Part shown: positions 9,400 through 17,673 of the stretch, in pieces
Numbering within the stretch: position 1 is the first letter of the stretch
Layout of the letters: every line of letters begins with the position of its first letter
Assembly: GCF_000024165.1 (NCBI RefSeq)
Contig: NC_013194.1
Span: forward strand, 3,472,001 to 3,536,000
DNA from: Accumulibacter phosphatis
Lineage (GTDB): Bacteria; Pseudomonadota; Gammaproteobacteria; Burkholderiales; Rhodocyclaceae
Reading direction: 5' to 3'
Length of the DNA stretch: 64,000 bases
The notes under the pieces: generated by a model
What the model was told of the DNA's origin: nothing
The model's database searches: none
Seen by the model: the letters and a program-made list of their open reading frames with translations, nothing else
Made by a program: the position numbers and the translations under genes

Positions 9400-10776
9400 T
9401 CAGGCTCGCGGCTGTCGTTCGGCGCGAATCAGGCGCTTGAGCAGACCGCCCGTTCGTTCGTCGGGCTGCCCGACCGGCGCATGCCCGAAATCCAGCCCGT
9501 CCGTCCATTCACGCGGCACGCGTTCGTAGGCTTGCGGCTGGTAATCCCGATCAACGATCAGCGGCACGATGAAGGTGCGGCCCTGGATCCCCTTGCTCCG
9601 ATCGACGGCCTCGCCCCATTCGCGGCGGAAGAACTTCTCTTCGAGCGCATCGGCCGGACGCGAAATCAGTGGCACGAAATAACGACAGGTGCGGATTCCT
9701 TCGAGGATGCGGTCACGAAAGTCGTTCCCCGGCTCCAGCGCCGTTCGGTCGAACCAGATCTCCTCGCGCGCCACGCCTGCCGACAGCAGCGATTCGAAGA
9801 ACATCTCGGCGGCCGGCAGATCGGTCCATCGGCAATAGCTGATGAAGAACATGCAACTGGGCGAAACGGGCGCAGTCGCGGCGGCGGGGTTCGCTGACTG
9901 CTCGGCTCCGCCGTGTCGCTCCAGCCACCGGCGATGCAACTGCCCAACGAACTCGGGCGGCGAGATATCGGAAAGGATCTCGGTTTCCTGGCTGAACGTC
10001 TTCAGGAATCGTACCAGCCCCCCTTCCGGACGCAGTGGCTCGATCAGCCATTCCCGCCGCCGCTGAGTGTCCGACAGCCGGCGCTGGTTGGTCAGCCGCA
10101 GGAAGAATCGCACCAGCCACTCGGGAAGACTGCAGCCGATCAGCAACAGGTTGCGCTGCTGCAGTTCGCCGAGAAACCGCACCGGCACATGCCCGCCGCG
10201 CGCCATGATGTTGTGGGCGTACTCGAGAACGTCCTCGGCGTGGATGGCAAACATCGGCGCCGGCCTGGACTTGCCGAACACATAGAGCAACTGGACCTCG
10301 CCCTGGCGCGCTTGCCAGTCGCCAGGCAGGTCGGAACCTTCGCTCGTCGGCAGGTATGGCGAGTGGACGATCTCGTTCACCGCGCAGCGTCGCCGCAGAC
10401 AACGGGCAAGCAGGTCGTCGGGCGTCAGCGTCACCAACAGCCGAAAGTGGGAAATCGCCGCGATCTGGCGGATCGACTCGGGGGCAGCGCCCTCGCCCTC
10501 GGCCGTCAACTCGTCGATGATGTCGTGGACATCCGCGTAGAGATCCTGGAGGTCGCAGTCATGCTTGATCCGGCTGACGGCGTCGTCCAGTTCGCGGAAG
10601 AGAGGCAGCGGTTCCGCCTCCGGGTCGCGACCGTGAAACTCGAGCAGGCGCCGCGCCACCCGAGCCTGCAGCCCATCGCCGCCGCCGGGGCCAGTGAACA
10701 ACTGCCGACCGACAACCGGTACCACGAGACCGTCCTCGATCGACCTGAGCAGCCTGTCCCACGACCTTTCGTTCAT
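9400..10776 (-). CDS. SIR2-like/TIR-domain protein, putative NAD-targeting effector or adaptor
   Basis: The 458-residue protein joins two domains. Residues 1-270 show a SIR2-like skeleton: VVPVVGRQLF at 18-27, LLVTLTPDDLL at 113-123 and NLLLIGCSLPEWLVRFFL at 209-226. The classical SIR2 residues look lost: no GAGxS, no TxN, and VFGK where the HG motif is expected. Residues 308-425 are a TIR domain: CMFFISYCRWTD, then EEIWFDRTALEPGNDF and FFRREWGEA, where Glu386 is the likely NAD-glycohydrolase glutamate. TIR enzymes of bacterial defence hydrolyse NAD or make signalling nucleotides. ATG 10776 has a GGGACAGGGA stretch upstream; the much longer open frame through rplM/rpsI is a shadow. First gene of the cluster. 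Confidence 0.85.
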   Translation of the reverse strand: MNERSWDRLLRSIEDGLVVPVVGRQLFTGPGGGDGLQARVARRLLEFHGRDPEAEPLPLFRELDDAVSRIKHDCDLQDLYADVHDIIDELTAEGEGAAPESIRQIAAISHFRLLVTLTPDDLLARCLRRRCAVNEIVHSPYLPTSEGSDLPGDWQARQGEVQLLYVFGKSRPAPMFAIHAEDVLEYAHNIMARGGHVPVRFLGELQQRNLLLIGCSLPEWLVRFFLRLTNQRRLSDTQRRREWLIEPLRPEGGLVRFLKTFSQETEILSDISPPEFVGQLHRRWLERHGGAEQSANPAAATAPVSPSCMFFISYCRWTDLPAAEMFFESLLSAGVAREEIWFDRTALEPGNDFRDRILEGIRTCRYFVPLISRPADALEEKFFRREWGEAVDRSKGIQGRTFIVPLIVDRDYQPQAYERVPREWTDGLDFGHAPVGQPDERTGGLLKRLIRAERQPRA

Positions 10777-11202
10777 CGAATCGCCGTCCCTGTTCCCGCC
10801 AAGCGTTGTGGACTCGCGTCGCGTGCGCGCTTGTTGTTGCGCAAATCGATCCGGAGACGACCCGTCCGGAGTCTGCCATCGACAAGACAGGCCCCCGTCT
10901 TGCCCTGACGCGTCGGCCGACGCATCGAGTTCGACGGCCCGTTCCGCCACAATTGCGGACGCGCCGAAAGCCTCTTGCGACTCCCGACGAGCCGCCACCG
11001 GCAAGTTTACTCCGTGTTGGCTCGTTTCCGCCGCTTCATGATCTGGCGCCGGTAACGAAGCCGGTGGCGCCTGGCCGATGCAGGTCGGACTCCTCGCCGC
11101 GGCCCGGTCGGTGCCGCCCGAACCAGCAACCGGACCGGATTGACCTGCCGCCTGGCGAGGACGGTGGGAACCGCCGTAACCTGCGCAGGACCCAAACACC
11201 GA
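10777..11202. other. intergenic region between the TIR cluster and rplM
   Basis: No gene is supported here. It must hold the minus-strand promoter of the TIR/nSTAND/kinase cluster, which I cannot pinpoint. A small hairpin, CAAGAC at 10883-10888 with GTCTTG at 10897-10902, lies within it. The minus-strand frame of the TIR gene remains open across the region but shows no domain. Confidence 0.45.
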
Positions 11203-11232
11203 TTGACACGCGTTGCGACTGTGCAATAAGAT
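11203..11232 (+). promoter_or_regulatory. sigma-70 promoter of rplM-rpsI
   Basis: A perfect -35 box TTGACA (11203-11208) is followed after 18 bases by TAAGAT (11227-11232). The start codon of rplM lies 43 bases downstream of the -10 box. This is the best consensus promoter in the region and fits the strong expression expected of ribosomal protein genes. Confidence 0.75.
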
Positions 11233-11274
11233 GTTGGGCTTTCCGTTATCAGGCAAAAAAGGACGGCGCTTTTG

Positions 11275-11703
11275 ATGAAGACTTTCTCCGCCAAATCGCA
11301 CGAAGTGAAGCGCGAGTGGCTTGTGGTTGATGCGACCGACAAGGTGCTGGGTCGCTTGGCGACCGAAATCGCTCGTCGCCTGCGCGGCAAGCACAAGCCC
11401 GAATTCACTCCCCACGTAGATACCGGCGATTTTATCGTCGTTACCAACGTCGAGAAGTTGCGCGTCACCGGCAACAAGGCCGAAGACAAGAAGTACTATC
11501 GCCACTCGGGCTACCCGGGCGGAATATATGAAACCAACTTCACCAAGATGCAGCAGCGTTTTCCAGGGCGCGTCCTCGAAAAGGCCGTGAAGGGCATGCT
11601 TCCCAAGGGCCCGCTGGGTTACGCCATGATCAAGAAGATGAAGTGCTACGCGGGGGCGACGCACCCGCACGCTGCCCAGCAGCCGAAAGTTCTGGAACTC
11701 TAA
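11275..11703 (+). CDS. rplM: 50S ribosomal protein L13
   Basis: The 142-residue product has the same length as E. coli L13 and its hallmark segments: TFSAKSHEVKREWLVVDATD at the N-terminus, LGRLATEIARRLRGKHKPEF, and the C-terminal HPHAAQQPKVLEL. L13 is an early-assembling 23S rRNA-binding protein of the large subunit. ATG 11275 gives the conserved MKTF start; the TTG one codon upstream is not needed. rpsI follows after 9 bases, so the two form the usual L13-S9 operon. Confidence 0.98.
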   Translation: MKTFSAKSHEVKREWLVVDATDKVLGRLATEIARRLRGKHKPEFTPHVDTGDFIVVTNVEKLRVTGNKAEDKKYYRHSGYPGGIYETNFTKMQQRFPGRVLEKAVKGMLPKGPLGYAMIKKMKCYAGATHPHAAQQPKVLEL

Positions 11704-11712
11704 GGGATCGCA

Positions 11713-12105
11713 ATGGCTGATAATTACTTCTATGGCACCGGGCGGCGGAAGAGCGCTGTAGCACGCGTTTTCATGAAGCGCGGGAGCGGCAATTTTGTCG
11801 TCAACGGCAAGCCCGTCGATGAGTTCTTCACCCGCGTCACGGGCCGCATGATCGTCCGGCAGCCGCTGCAGCTCGTGGAACAGTTGACCGGCTTCGATAT
11901 CATGGTCAATGTCGGTGGCGGCGGGGAGTCCGGGCAGGCTGGTGCGGTCCGGCACGGGATCACGCGGGCGCTCATCGAATACGATGCTTCGCTGAAGCCA
12001 ACGCTGTCGAAAGCCGGTTTCGTCACTCGCGATGCGCGTGAGGTGGAACGGAAGAAGGTCGGCTTCCACAAGGCACGGCGTCGTAAGCAGTTCTCCAAGC
12101 GCTGA
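11713..12105 (+). CDS. rpsI: 30S ribosomal protein S9
   Basis: The 130-residue product equals the E. coli S9 length. It has the N-terminal YFYGTGRRKSAVARVF, the central GGGGESGQAGAVRHGITRAL and the basic tail KARRRKQFSKR, whose final SKR reaches the ribosomal P site in known structures. It is second in the operon with rplM and is followed by a strong intrinsic terminator. Confidence 0.98.
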   Translation: MADNYFYGTGRRKSAVARVFMKRGSGNFVVNGKPVDEFFTRVTGRMIVRQPLQLVEQLTGFDIMVNVGGGGESGQAGAVRHGITRALIEYDASLKPTLSKAGFVTRDAREVERKKVGFHKARRRKQFSKR

Positions 12106-12128
12106 TCGGCTTCGGCCGCATTGCAGGA

Positions 12129-12154
12129 GCCGCCTCTGGGCGGCTTTTGTGTTT
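12129..12154 (+). terminator. intrinsic terminator of rplM-rpsI
   Basis: A six-pair GC stem, GCCGCC (12129-12134) and GGCGGC (12139-12144), encloses a TCTG loop and runs straight into TTTTGTGTTTT. It lies 24 bases after the rpsI stop. Confidence 0.88.
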
Positions 12155-12167
12155 TCCGAAGGTGGAA

Positions 12168-12186
12168 GCTATCATCGAACGATAGC
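12168..12186. promoter_or_regulatory. short inverted repeat upstream of argC
   Basis: GCTATC (12168-12173) and GATAGC (12181-12186) flank seven bases, ending 12 bases before the argC start codon. It could form a small hairpin in the mRNA leader or be a protein-binding site close to the ribosome binding site. The function is not known to me. Confidence 0.35.
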
Positions 12187-12198
12187 GTGGAGGCTCGG

Positions 12199-13227
12199 AT
12201 GATCAAAGTGGGAATTGTCGGCGGAACCGGCTACACCGGTGTCGAATTGCTGCGGCTCCTTGCCCAGCATCCAGGGGTGCAGATCGTGGCGATCACCTCG
12301 CGTGGGGATGCCGGAACTCCCGTGGCGAGCATGTTCCCGAGCCTGCGGCGGCGAGTGGAGTTGAAGTTCGAGGATCCGGCCAGTGCCAACCTGCAGAGCT
12401 GCGATCTCGTCTTCTTCGCCACACCGAACGGCGTGGCGATGGAACAGGCACCGGCCCTGCTTGACGCGGGGGTGCGAGTGATCGACCTGGCCGCCGACTA
12501 CCGCATCAGGAACCTTGCCGAATGGGAGCGCTGGTACGGCATGCGCCATGCCAGTCCGGACTGGATCGAAAAGGCGGTTTACGGGCTCCCTGAACTCTCT
12601 CGGGCCGCCATCCGCAATGCCCGTCTGGTAGCCAACCCGGGTTGTTACCCGACAGCGGTGCAACTGGGCTTCATGCCACTGGTCGAAGCCGGCCTCGTCG
12701 ACGTCGACCACCTGATTGCCGACGCCAAGTCAGGCGTCTCCGGTGCCGGCCGCAAGGCCGAGGTTGCTACGCTCTTCGCGGAGGCCTCCGACAATTTCAA
12801 GGCCTATGGCGTCCCCGGACATCGGCATCTGCCGGAGATCGCGCAGGGTCTGTCGACGATGGCCGGACGAGCGGTCGGCCTGACCTTCGTCCCGCACTTG
12901 ACGCCCATGATCCGCGGCATCCATGCCACTCTCTACGCACGCATCGAGACGGAAGCCGACTTTCAGGAAGTCTTCGAGCAACGCTACGGGGGCGAGGCTT
13001 TCGTCGATGTCCTGCCAGCCGGCTCGCATCCGGACACGCGCTCGGTAAGGGCGGCGAACGTCTGCCGTCTTGCGGTGCACCGCCCGCAGGGGGGAAATAC
13101 ACTGGTGGTGCTGGCGGTGATCGACAACCTGGTGAAAGGGGCTGCCGGCCAGGCGATACAGAACATGAACCTCATGTTCGGGCTGCCGGAGACCGAGGGC
13201 CTGTGGCAACTGCCGGTGCTGCCCTGA
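12199..13227 (+). CDS. argC: N-acetyl-gamma-glutamyl-phosphate reductase
   Basis: This is the third step of arginine synthesis: NADPH-dependent reduction of N-acetylglutamyl phosphate to the semialdehyde, in the cytoplasm. The 342-residue protein starts with the Rossmann motif VGIVGGTGYTGVELLRLL and has the active-site Cys149 in VANPGCYPTAVQLG. The HRHLPEI segment that follows is typical of the family. ATG 12199 gives the family N-terminus MIKVGIVGG and is preceded by GTGGAGG. The longer frame from 12121 crosses the rpsI terminator and is rejected. The rpsI-argC-erpA order is common in betaproteobacteria. Confidence 0.97.
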   Translation: MIKVGIVGGTGYTGVELLRLLAQHPGVQIVAITSRGDAGTPVASMFPSLRRRVELKFEDPASANLQSCDLVFFATPNGVAMEQAPALLDAGVRVIDLAADYRIRNLAEWERWYGMRHASPDWIEKAVYGLPELSRAAIRNARLVANPGCYPTAVQLGFMPLVEAGLVDVDHLIADAKSGVSGAGRKAEVATLFAEASDNFKAYGVPGHRHLPEIAQGLSTMAGRAVGLTFVPHLTPMIRGIHATLYARIETEADFQEVFEQRYGGEAFVDVLPAGSHPDTRSVRAANVCRLAVHRPQGGNTLVVLAVIDNLVKGAAGQAIQNMNLMFGLPETEGLWQLPVLP

Positions 13228-13573
13228 CGGTCGCGCGCCTGCCGCGGCACCTGGACGTCGCCCGCCGACCCGGTTGGGGCGAGGCCGAGCGGCGTCTGTT
13301 TGGGACGCAAGCAGGCCAGTGAAGGTAAAATAGGGCCCGCAGTTCACGATCACACCGGGAAACGTCCACTGACCGGTGATCGCTGGAACTCGCAGAGAGT
13401 ACGGGGGTCTGACGGGGCGACAGGGAATTGTCGGACCGCCGCCTCACAGGGCGTGCCGGTTGAGTACCTCGCGGCTCATCGTGCTGCCACCAAGGCGTTG
13501 AAACGCAAACTCGCCACCAGCAAGCGCAGCCGGCTTGCGCAATCGCGGACATCAGATTCAGGAGGAATCAGCA
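13228..13573. other. intergenic region argC-erpA
   Basis: No gene is supported. A TAAAAT hexamer (13326-13331) could be a -10 box for erpA transcription but has no good -35 partner. A 116-codon frame starting at 13300 runs through the start of erpA and shows no domain. A strong AGGAGGA ribosome binding site for erpA sits at the end of the region. Confidence 0.45.
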
Positions 13574-13924
13574 ATGAATGCAGCGACAGAAATGCCCTTG
13601 CCCTTTGTCTTTACCGACAGTGCGGCCGGCAAGGTCAAGGAATTGATTGAGGAAGAAGGCAATCCGGACTTGAAGCTGCGCGTGTTTGTCACGGGTGGCG
13701 GCTGCTCGGGTTTCCAGTACGGTTTTACCTTTGACGAGGTCGCCAACGACGACGACACGGCCCTGCAAAAGAACGGGGTCACCCTGCTGGTCGACCCGAT
13801 GAGCTACCAGTATCTGGTTGGCGCCGAGATCGACTACACGGAGGGCCTCGAGGGCTCGCAGTTCGTGATCAAGAACCCGAATGCGTCTTCAACCTGCGGC
13901 TGCGGCTCTTCCTTCTCGGTGTAG
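13574..13924 (+). CDS. erpA: iron-sulfur cluster insertion protein ErpA
   Basis: This 116-residue A-type carrier delivers [Fe-S] clusters to apoproteins. The three conserved cysteines are visible: Cys44 in VTGGGCSGFQYGF, and Cys108 and Cys110 in SSTCGCGSSFSV. The LVDPMSYQYLVGAEIDY segment is characteristic of ErpA rather than IscA. ATG 13574 follows a very good AGGAGG site with proper spacing. The next gene begins immediately after the stop codon, with no gap. Confidence 0.96.
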   Translation: MNAATEMPLPFVFTDSAAGKVKELIEEEGNPDLKLRVFVTGGGCSGFQYGFTFDEVANDDDTALQKNGVTLLVDPMSYQYLVGAEIDYTEGLEGSQFVIKNPNASSTCGCGSSFSV

Positions 13925-15094
13925 ATGACCGCATTTCGCTGGGAAGATCCGCTGCTGCTCGAAGAGCAACTCAGCGAAGACGAACGTCTGGTCCGCGACG
14001 CCGCCAGGAACTACTGCCAGGGCAAACTGGCGCCGCGAGTCCAGATGGCTTTCCGGCAGGAAACGAGCGACCCGGCGATCTTCCGGGAAATGGGCGAGAT
14101 CGGCCTGCTCGGTCCGACCATCCCGACCGAGTACGGTGGCGCCGGCCTCAACTATGTCAGCTACGGACTCATTGCGCGCGAGATCGAACGGGTAGACTCG
14201 GGCTACCGCTCGATGATGAGCGTTCAGTCCTCGCTGGTCATGTTGCCGATTTTCGTCTTCGGCAGCGAAGCCCAGAAGCGCCGATTCCTCCCCGGCCTTG
14301 CCCGCGGCGAGTTGATCGGCTGTTTCGGCCTGACCGAGCCCAATCACGGCTCCGACCCCGGCTCAATGCTTGCTCGAGCACATCCGGCGGACGGGGGCTA
14401 TCGCCTGTCCGGCACCAAGACCTGGATCAGCAACAGCCCAATCGCCGATCTTTTCGTCGTCTGGGCGAAGAACGACGCCGGCAGGATCCGCGGCTTCCTT
14501 CTAGAAAAGGGCATGCCCGGCCTCTCGACGCCGATCATCCACGGCAAGATGGGTTTACGCGCCTCGATCACCGGCGAGATCGTGATGGACGACGTTTTTG
14601 TCCCTGCGGACAACGAGCTGCCGGGCGCCAGCGGCCTCAAGGGGCCGTTCGCCTGCCTCGACGCTGCCCGCTACGGCATCGCCTGGGGCGCCCTCGGTGC
14701 CGCTGAGGACTGCTGGTTACGCGCCCGTCGCTACGTCCTCGATCGGCAGCAGTTCGGCCGCCCGCTGGCCGCCAACCAACTCATCCAGAAGAAGCTGGCC
14801 GACATGCAGACCGAAATCACGCTCGGCCTGCAAGGCTGCCTGCGCCTCGGCCGCCTCAAGGACGAGGGCAAGGCGGCGCCGGAAATCACGTCGCTGATGA
14901 AGCGCAACAGCTGCGGCAAGGCGCTCGAGATCGCCCGCCTTGCCCGCGACATGCACGGTGGCAACGGCATCGCCGACGAATACGGGGTCATCAGGCACCT
15001 GCTCAACCTGGAGGTGGTGAACACCTACGAGGGAACACACGACATCCACGCGCTGATTCTCGGCCGCGCCCAGACCGCCATCGCTGCCTTCTGA
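13925..15094 (+). CDS. gcdH: glutaryl-CoA dehydrogenase (acyl-CoA dehydrogenase family)
   Basis: The 389-residue flavoenzyme oxidatively decarboxylates glutaryl-CoA to crotonyl-CoA in lysine, tryptophan and benzoate-type degradation. Family marks are CFGLTEPNHGSDPGSM, KTWISNSPIADLFVVWAK, RQQFGRPLAANQLIQKKLAD and the catalytic base Glu369 in NTYEGTHDIHALILGRAQT. The last is the diagnostic glutaryl-CoA dehydrogenase C-terminus. The ATG directly abuts the erpA stop with no obvious separate Shine-Dalgarno, so coupling to erpA translation is likely. No lysR-type partner is adjacent; the nearest lies 0.8 kb downstream and is GcvA-like. Confidence 0.92.
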   Translation: MTAFRWEDPLLLEEQLSEDERLVRDAARNYCQGKLAPRVQMAFRQETSDPAIFREMGEIGLLGPTIPTEYGGAGLNYVSYGLIAREIERVDSGYRSMMSVQSSLVMLPIFVFGSEAQKRRFLPGLARGELIGCFGLTEPNHGSDPGSMLARAHPADGGYRLSGTKTWISNSPIADLFVVWAKNDAGRIRGFLLEKGMPGLSTPIIHGKMGLRASITGEIVMDDVFVPADNELPGASGLKGPFACLDAARYGIAWGALGAAEDCWLRARRYVLDRQQFGRPLAANQLIQKKLADMQTEITLGLQGCLRLGRLKDEGKAAPEITSLMKRNSCGKALEIARLARDMHGGNGIADEYGVIRHLLNLEVVNTYEGTHDIHALILGRAQTAIAAF

Positions 15095-15344
15095 TGGGGC
15101 TCGCCTGCCAACCGAAGCAACTGGTTGCCAGGCGACCGCTTGCCGGCAGACTACGCCAGGGAGCACCTATAAGGCACTTGCCCACCAGAGGTTGTCGATG
15201 AATGACGGCCAAGGAGTGCAAACTTGTCGTTGGTTCGCGCCCTCCTCTGTCCTCGCCTCCGACTAGCGCATTTTCCCCAGCGATCGAGCCCAGGCGCCGC
15301 CGCGCAACGGCCATGGTGGGCAAGCCATGCTCTGCGCCTCGTTC

Positions 15345-15785
15345 TCAAGGCATGAATATTCGCCCGAGAACGTCCGTGCCCATGGATGCAGAACCTTCCA
15401 CTGAACCGCCGGCACCGCCCTCATCAATGAGGTCTTTCCTGGTTCGGGAGCATTCCGGATCACCTTCGGGCAGGGTGTGAATCTCGATGACTGCGGTACG
15501 GACTCCGTGCAACGCGGCGACAGCAGCAAGAAGCGCCTGGGTGGTCCCTGGCCCGCAGTTATCGAGACGCACTACACGGTCGTAGGCCGGCCCCAATAGG
15601 GCTTCCAATGCAACCACGTCGCCGAGCCGCTGCTTGTTCAGCGAATAGTAGGCGGGAAGAACCTTCACCTGAACTACCGTTTCCGGCACGGTGTCGACTG
15701 CAATTGCAGACAGCGCAATAACAAGGGCGAGCCCGCCGACGATCAGGCCCATCTGAAGATGCAATGGGATCAGGTGTGCGTTCAT
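15345..15785 (-). CDS. hypothetical membrane-anchored protein
   Basis: I do not recognise this 146-residue protein. It has one membrane segment near the N-terminus (about 11-30, MGLIVGGLALVIALSAIAV). A soluble part follows with QVKVLPAYYSLNKQRLGDVV and RVVRLDNCGPGTTQALLAA, then a glycine/serine-rich tail. Translation is well supported by GGAGGAGAG upstream of ATG 15785. It is transcribed divergently from the LysR gene at 15922, so the regulator may control it. It is flanked by about 250 bases without a gene on its 3' side. Confidence 0.6.
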   Translation of the reverse strand: MNAHLIPLHLQMGLIVGGLALVIALSAIAVDTVPETVVQVKVLPAYYSLNKQRLGDVVALEALLGPAYDRVVRLDNCGPGTTQALLAAVAALHGVRTAVIEIHTLPEGDPECSRTRKDLIDEGGAGGSVEGSASMGTDVLGRIFMP

Positions 15786-15921
15786 GTCTCTCTCCTCCAG
15801 TTCCACGGCGGCTCGTTCACCTTGAACGCCGCTCGGGTCTCGCGATCTCACGGAGAATTGTCAGCCCATGCACATGCACACCGCAAACGACCTTTTGTCA
15901 TAGCTCGCATGCGTTTACGGA

Positions 15922-16860
15922 ATGAACACAACGCCAAGAGTCTCCCTGCATCTAGTTCGTGGCTTCTGGGTAGCGGCTCGTCACCTGAGCTTTACCAGGG
16001 CAGCGGCGGAGTTGTTCGTGACGCAGTCGGCGGTCAGTCGTGAGATCAAGAAACTCGAAGAGCAGCTTGGCCAGCCGCTGTTCCATCGCGTGAACCGTAC
16101 GTTGCAGCTTACGCAGGCTGGTGAGGAACTGTATCGAGCGGTGGACGAGGCGCTGGCGCTGATTGATGCAGCAACGGACCGTCTCGCCGGCGTTGAGCGA
16201 TCATTGACCGTGACGACAACGATTCCACTGGCCTCGCTTTGGCTCGTACCCCGGTTACCACGATTCACGCAACGGCAGCCCGCAATCGACGTTCGGATTG
16301 TAGCCAGCAACGACGTGCTTGATCTCGTGCAGGCGCATATGGACATCGCCATCCGCTACGCAAGTCCCGGCGGGGCCGCTCCCCCTGGCAGGCCGCTGGT
16401 CGGCTACAGCACCTTTCCAGTCTGCACGCCGGCCCTCATGCGCGACCCGGCTCGCCCGCTACGAACCTTTGCCGATCTCGCGCAGCATGTACTGCTTGAA
16501 TTTGAGACCACTGTACATGGCCGTCCCTGGTACGACTGGGAGCAGTGGTTCAGCGCGGTGAAGGTTGCCAAATTCAAGCCTGCCGGGCGGCAACGGTTTT
16601 CTCACTACGACCAAGTCGTCGAGGCGGCCATGGCCGGTAGCGGTGTCGCGATCGGGAAGCGACCACATCTGAATAGCAAGCTGCAGGCCGGCACGCTTTG
16701 CGCGCCCTTCGGTACGCACGGCGTGGCATCACTGGGCAGCTTCCACGTTGTTGTGGCGCCTTCTGCGACTGGCCGTGGCGCCGTCGGTGACGCATTCGTA
16801 GCGTGGCTGCGAAGTGAAGTGCGCCGTGATGAGCGGGCTATGGCCAAGAAGCGGGACTGA
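15922..16860 (+). CDS. LysR-family transcriptional regulator (GcvA-like)
   Basis: The 312-residue protein has an N-terminal winged helix (LVRGFWVAARHLSFTRAAAE, VTQSAVSREIKKLEEQLG, PLFHRVNRTLQLTQAG). An effector domain follows, including VRIVASNDVLDLVQAHMDIA, in the style of the GcvA branch. Target genes are unknown. Candidates are the divergent exported protein at 15785 and the GFA gene downstream, which starts 76 bases after the stop on the same strand. Confidence 0.92.
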   Translation: MNTTPRVSLHLVRGFWVAARHLSFTRAAAELFVTQSAVSREIKKLEEQLGQPLFHRVNRTLQLTQAGEELYRAVDEALALIDAATDRLAGVERSLTVTTTIPLASLWLVPRLPRFTQRQPAIDVRIVASNDVLDLVQAHMDIAIRYASPGGAAPPGRPLVGYSTFPVCTPALMRDPARPLRTFADLAQHVLLEFETTVHGRPWYDWEQWFSAVKVAKFKPAGRQRFSHYDQVVEAAMAGSGVAIGKRPHLNSKLQAGTLCAPFGTHGVASLGSFHVVVAPSATGRGAVGDAFVAWLRSEVRRDERAMAKKRD

Positions 16861-16936
16861 ACGTCCGAGAACGGAACGAACCGGAAAGTATCATTGATGC
16901 AAACAGTCCGATTGCCTGCTCAGGGAAGGAGACGAA

Positions 16937-17362
16937 ATGAACGATAGCATCCCGCAAACTCTTCGTCTGGGTGGCTGCCAATGCGGAGCGATTCGCTACG
17001 AATTGGCAGGTGACCCGCTCAAGCTCGTTATCTGCCATTGCCGCGAATGCCGAAAGCAGTCAGCCTCGGCATTCGGCATATCGGTGTTCGTCGCGCGCGA
17101 GCGCTTGCGACTAACGCGTGGCTCGCCAAAGTTCTGGATTCGCCCAACCGACAGCGGGCACGCACTGGAATGCGCCTTCTGTCCACACTGTGGATCGCGC
17201 TTGTGGCATCAGCGTGTTGGTGCCGCTGAAACCATCAGCGTCAAGGGCGGATCATTGGATGACGCGATCGATCTAAGAGCCGCCGTACACATCTGGACTT
17301 CGCGTATGCTGCCGGGAATCATCCTGCCAATTGACGCCACACAGTTCTCCGGCCAACCCTGA
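16937..17362 (+). CDS. GFA-family zinc protein (glutathione-dependent formaldehyde-activating-like)
   Basis: The 141-residue protein has the complete zinc-ligand set of the GFA/CENP-V fold: CQCG (14-17), CHCRECRKQ (33-41) and CPHCGSRLW (82-90). The name derives from a formaldehyde-glutathione adduct enzyme, but most bacterial members have no proven substrate, so only a general carbon-sulfur lyase-like role should be assumed. GGGAAGGAGA sits before the ATG. It may be co-transcribed with the preceding LysR gene. Confidence 0.9.
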   Translation: MNDSIPQTLRLGGCQCGAIRYELAGDPLKLVICHCRECRKQSASAFGISVFVARERLRLTRGSPKFWIRPTDSGHALECAFCPHCGSRLWHQRVGAAETISVKGGSLDDAIDLRAAVHIWTSRMLPGIILPIDATQFSGQP

Positions 17363-17673
17363 CAGGACGGTGCCGATCGCCCCAGCACAGGCCACTCTCT
17401 GTCGTCGCCAACACGACGATGCGCCTGTTCTCCAGACGTCTGGTCAGTCCTGCTTGCCGCCGAACGGTTTGGACCTCACGCAGGCGGCGGCAAGCGCCGC
17501 CATCGCCTGACAAGTAGCCAGTTCGCACGCCTCGTTGCGAGCGACTCGGCGATCGGATCGGTGCGGGAGCACTCTCTCGCCGAGCCGTACAACCGAGCCA
17601 TCAACGTTGTCAGCACAGCTCTCAGGTTTTCCAGACGGTAGCCGCGACTACATCGTTAAATCGCCCGGTACCG
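17363..17673. other. intergenic region, no gene seen
   Basis: This 311-base spacer separates the convergent GFA and aldolase genes. I find neither a supported open frame nor a clear terminator. GC-rich inverted bits such as the repeated GGCGGC near 17485-17500 are too weak to call. Confidence 0.4.

Noticed and set aside
10777..12069. Extension of the TIR reading frame back through rpsI and rplM (889 codons)
   Set aside because: The extension is antisense to two ribosomal protein genes of exact family length. A good start with ribosome binding site exists at 10776.
13300..13650. 116-codon frame between argC and erpA
   Set aside because: It overlaps the erpA start and ribosome binding site, has no recognisable domain and lacks its own ribosome binding site.
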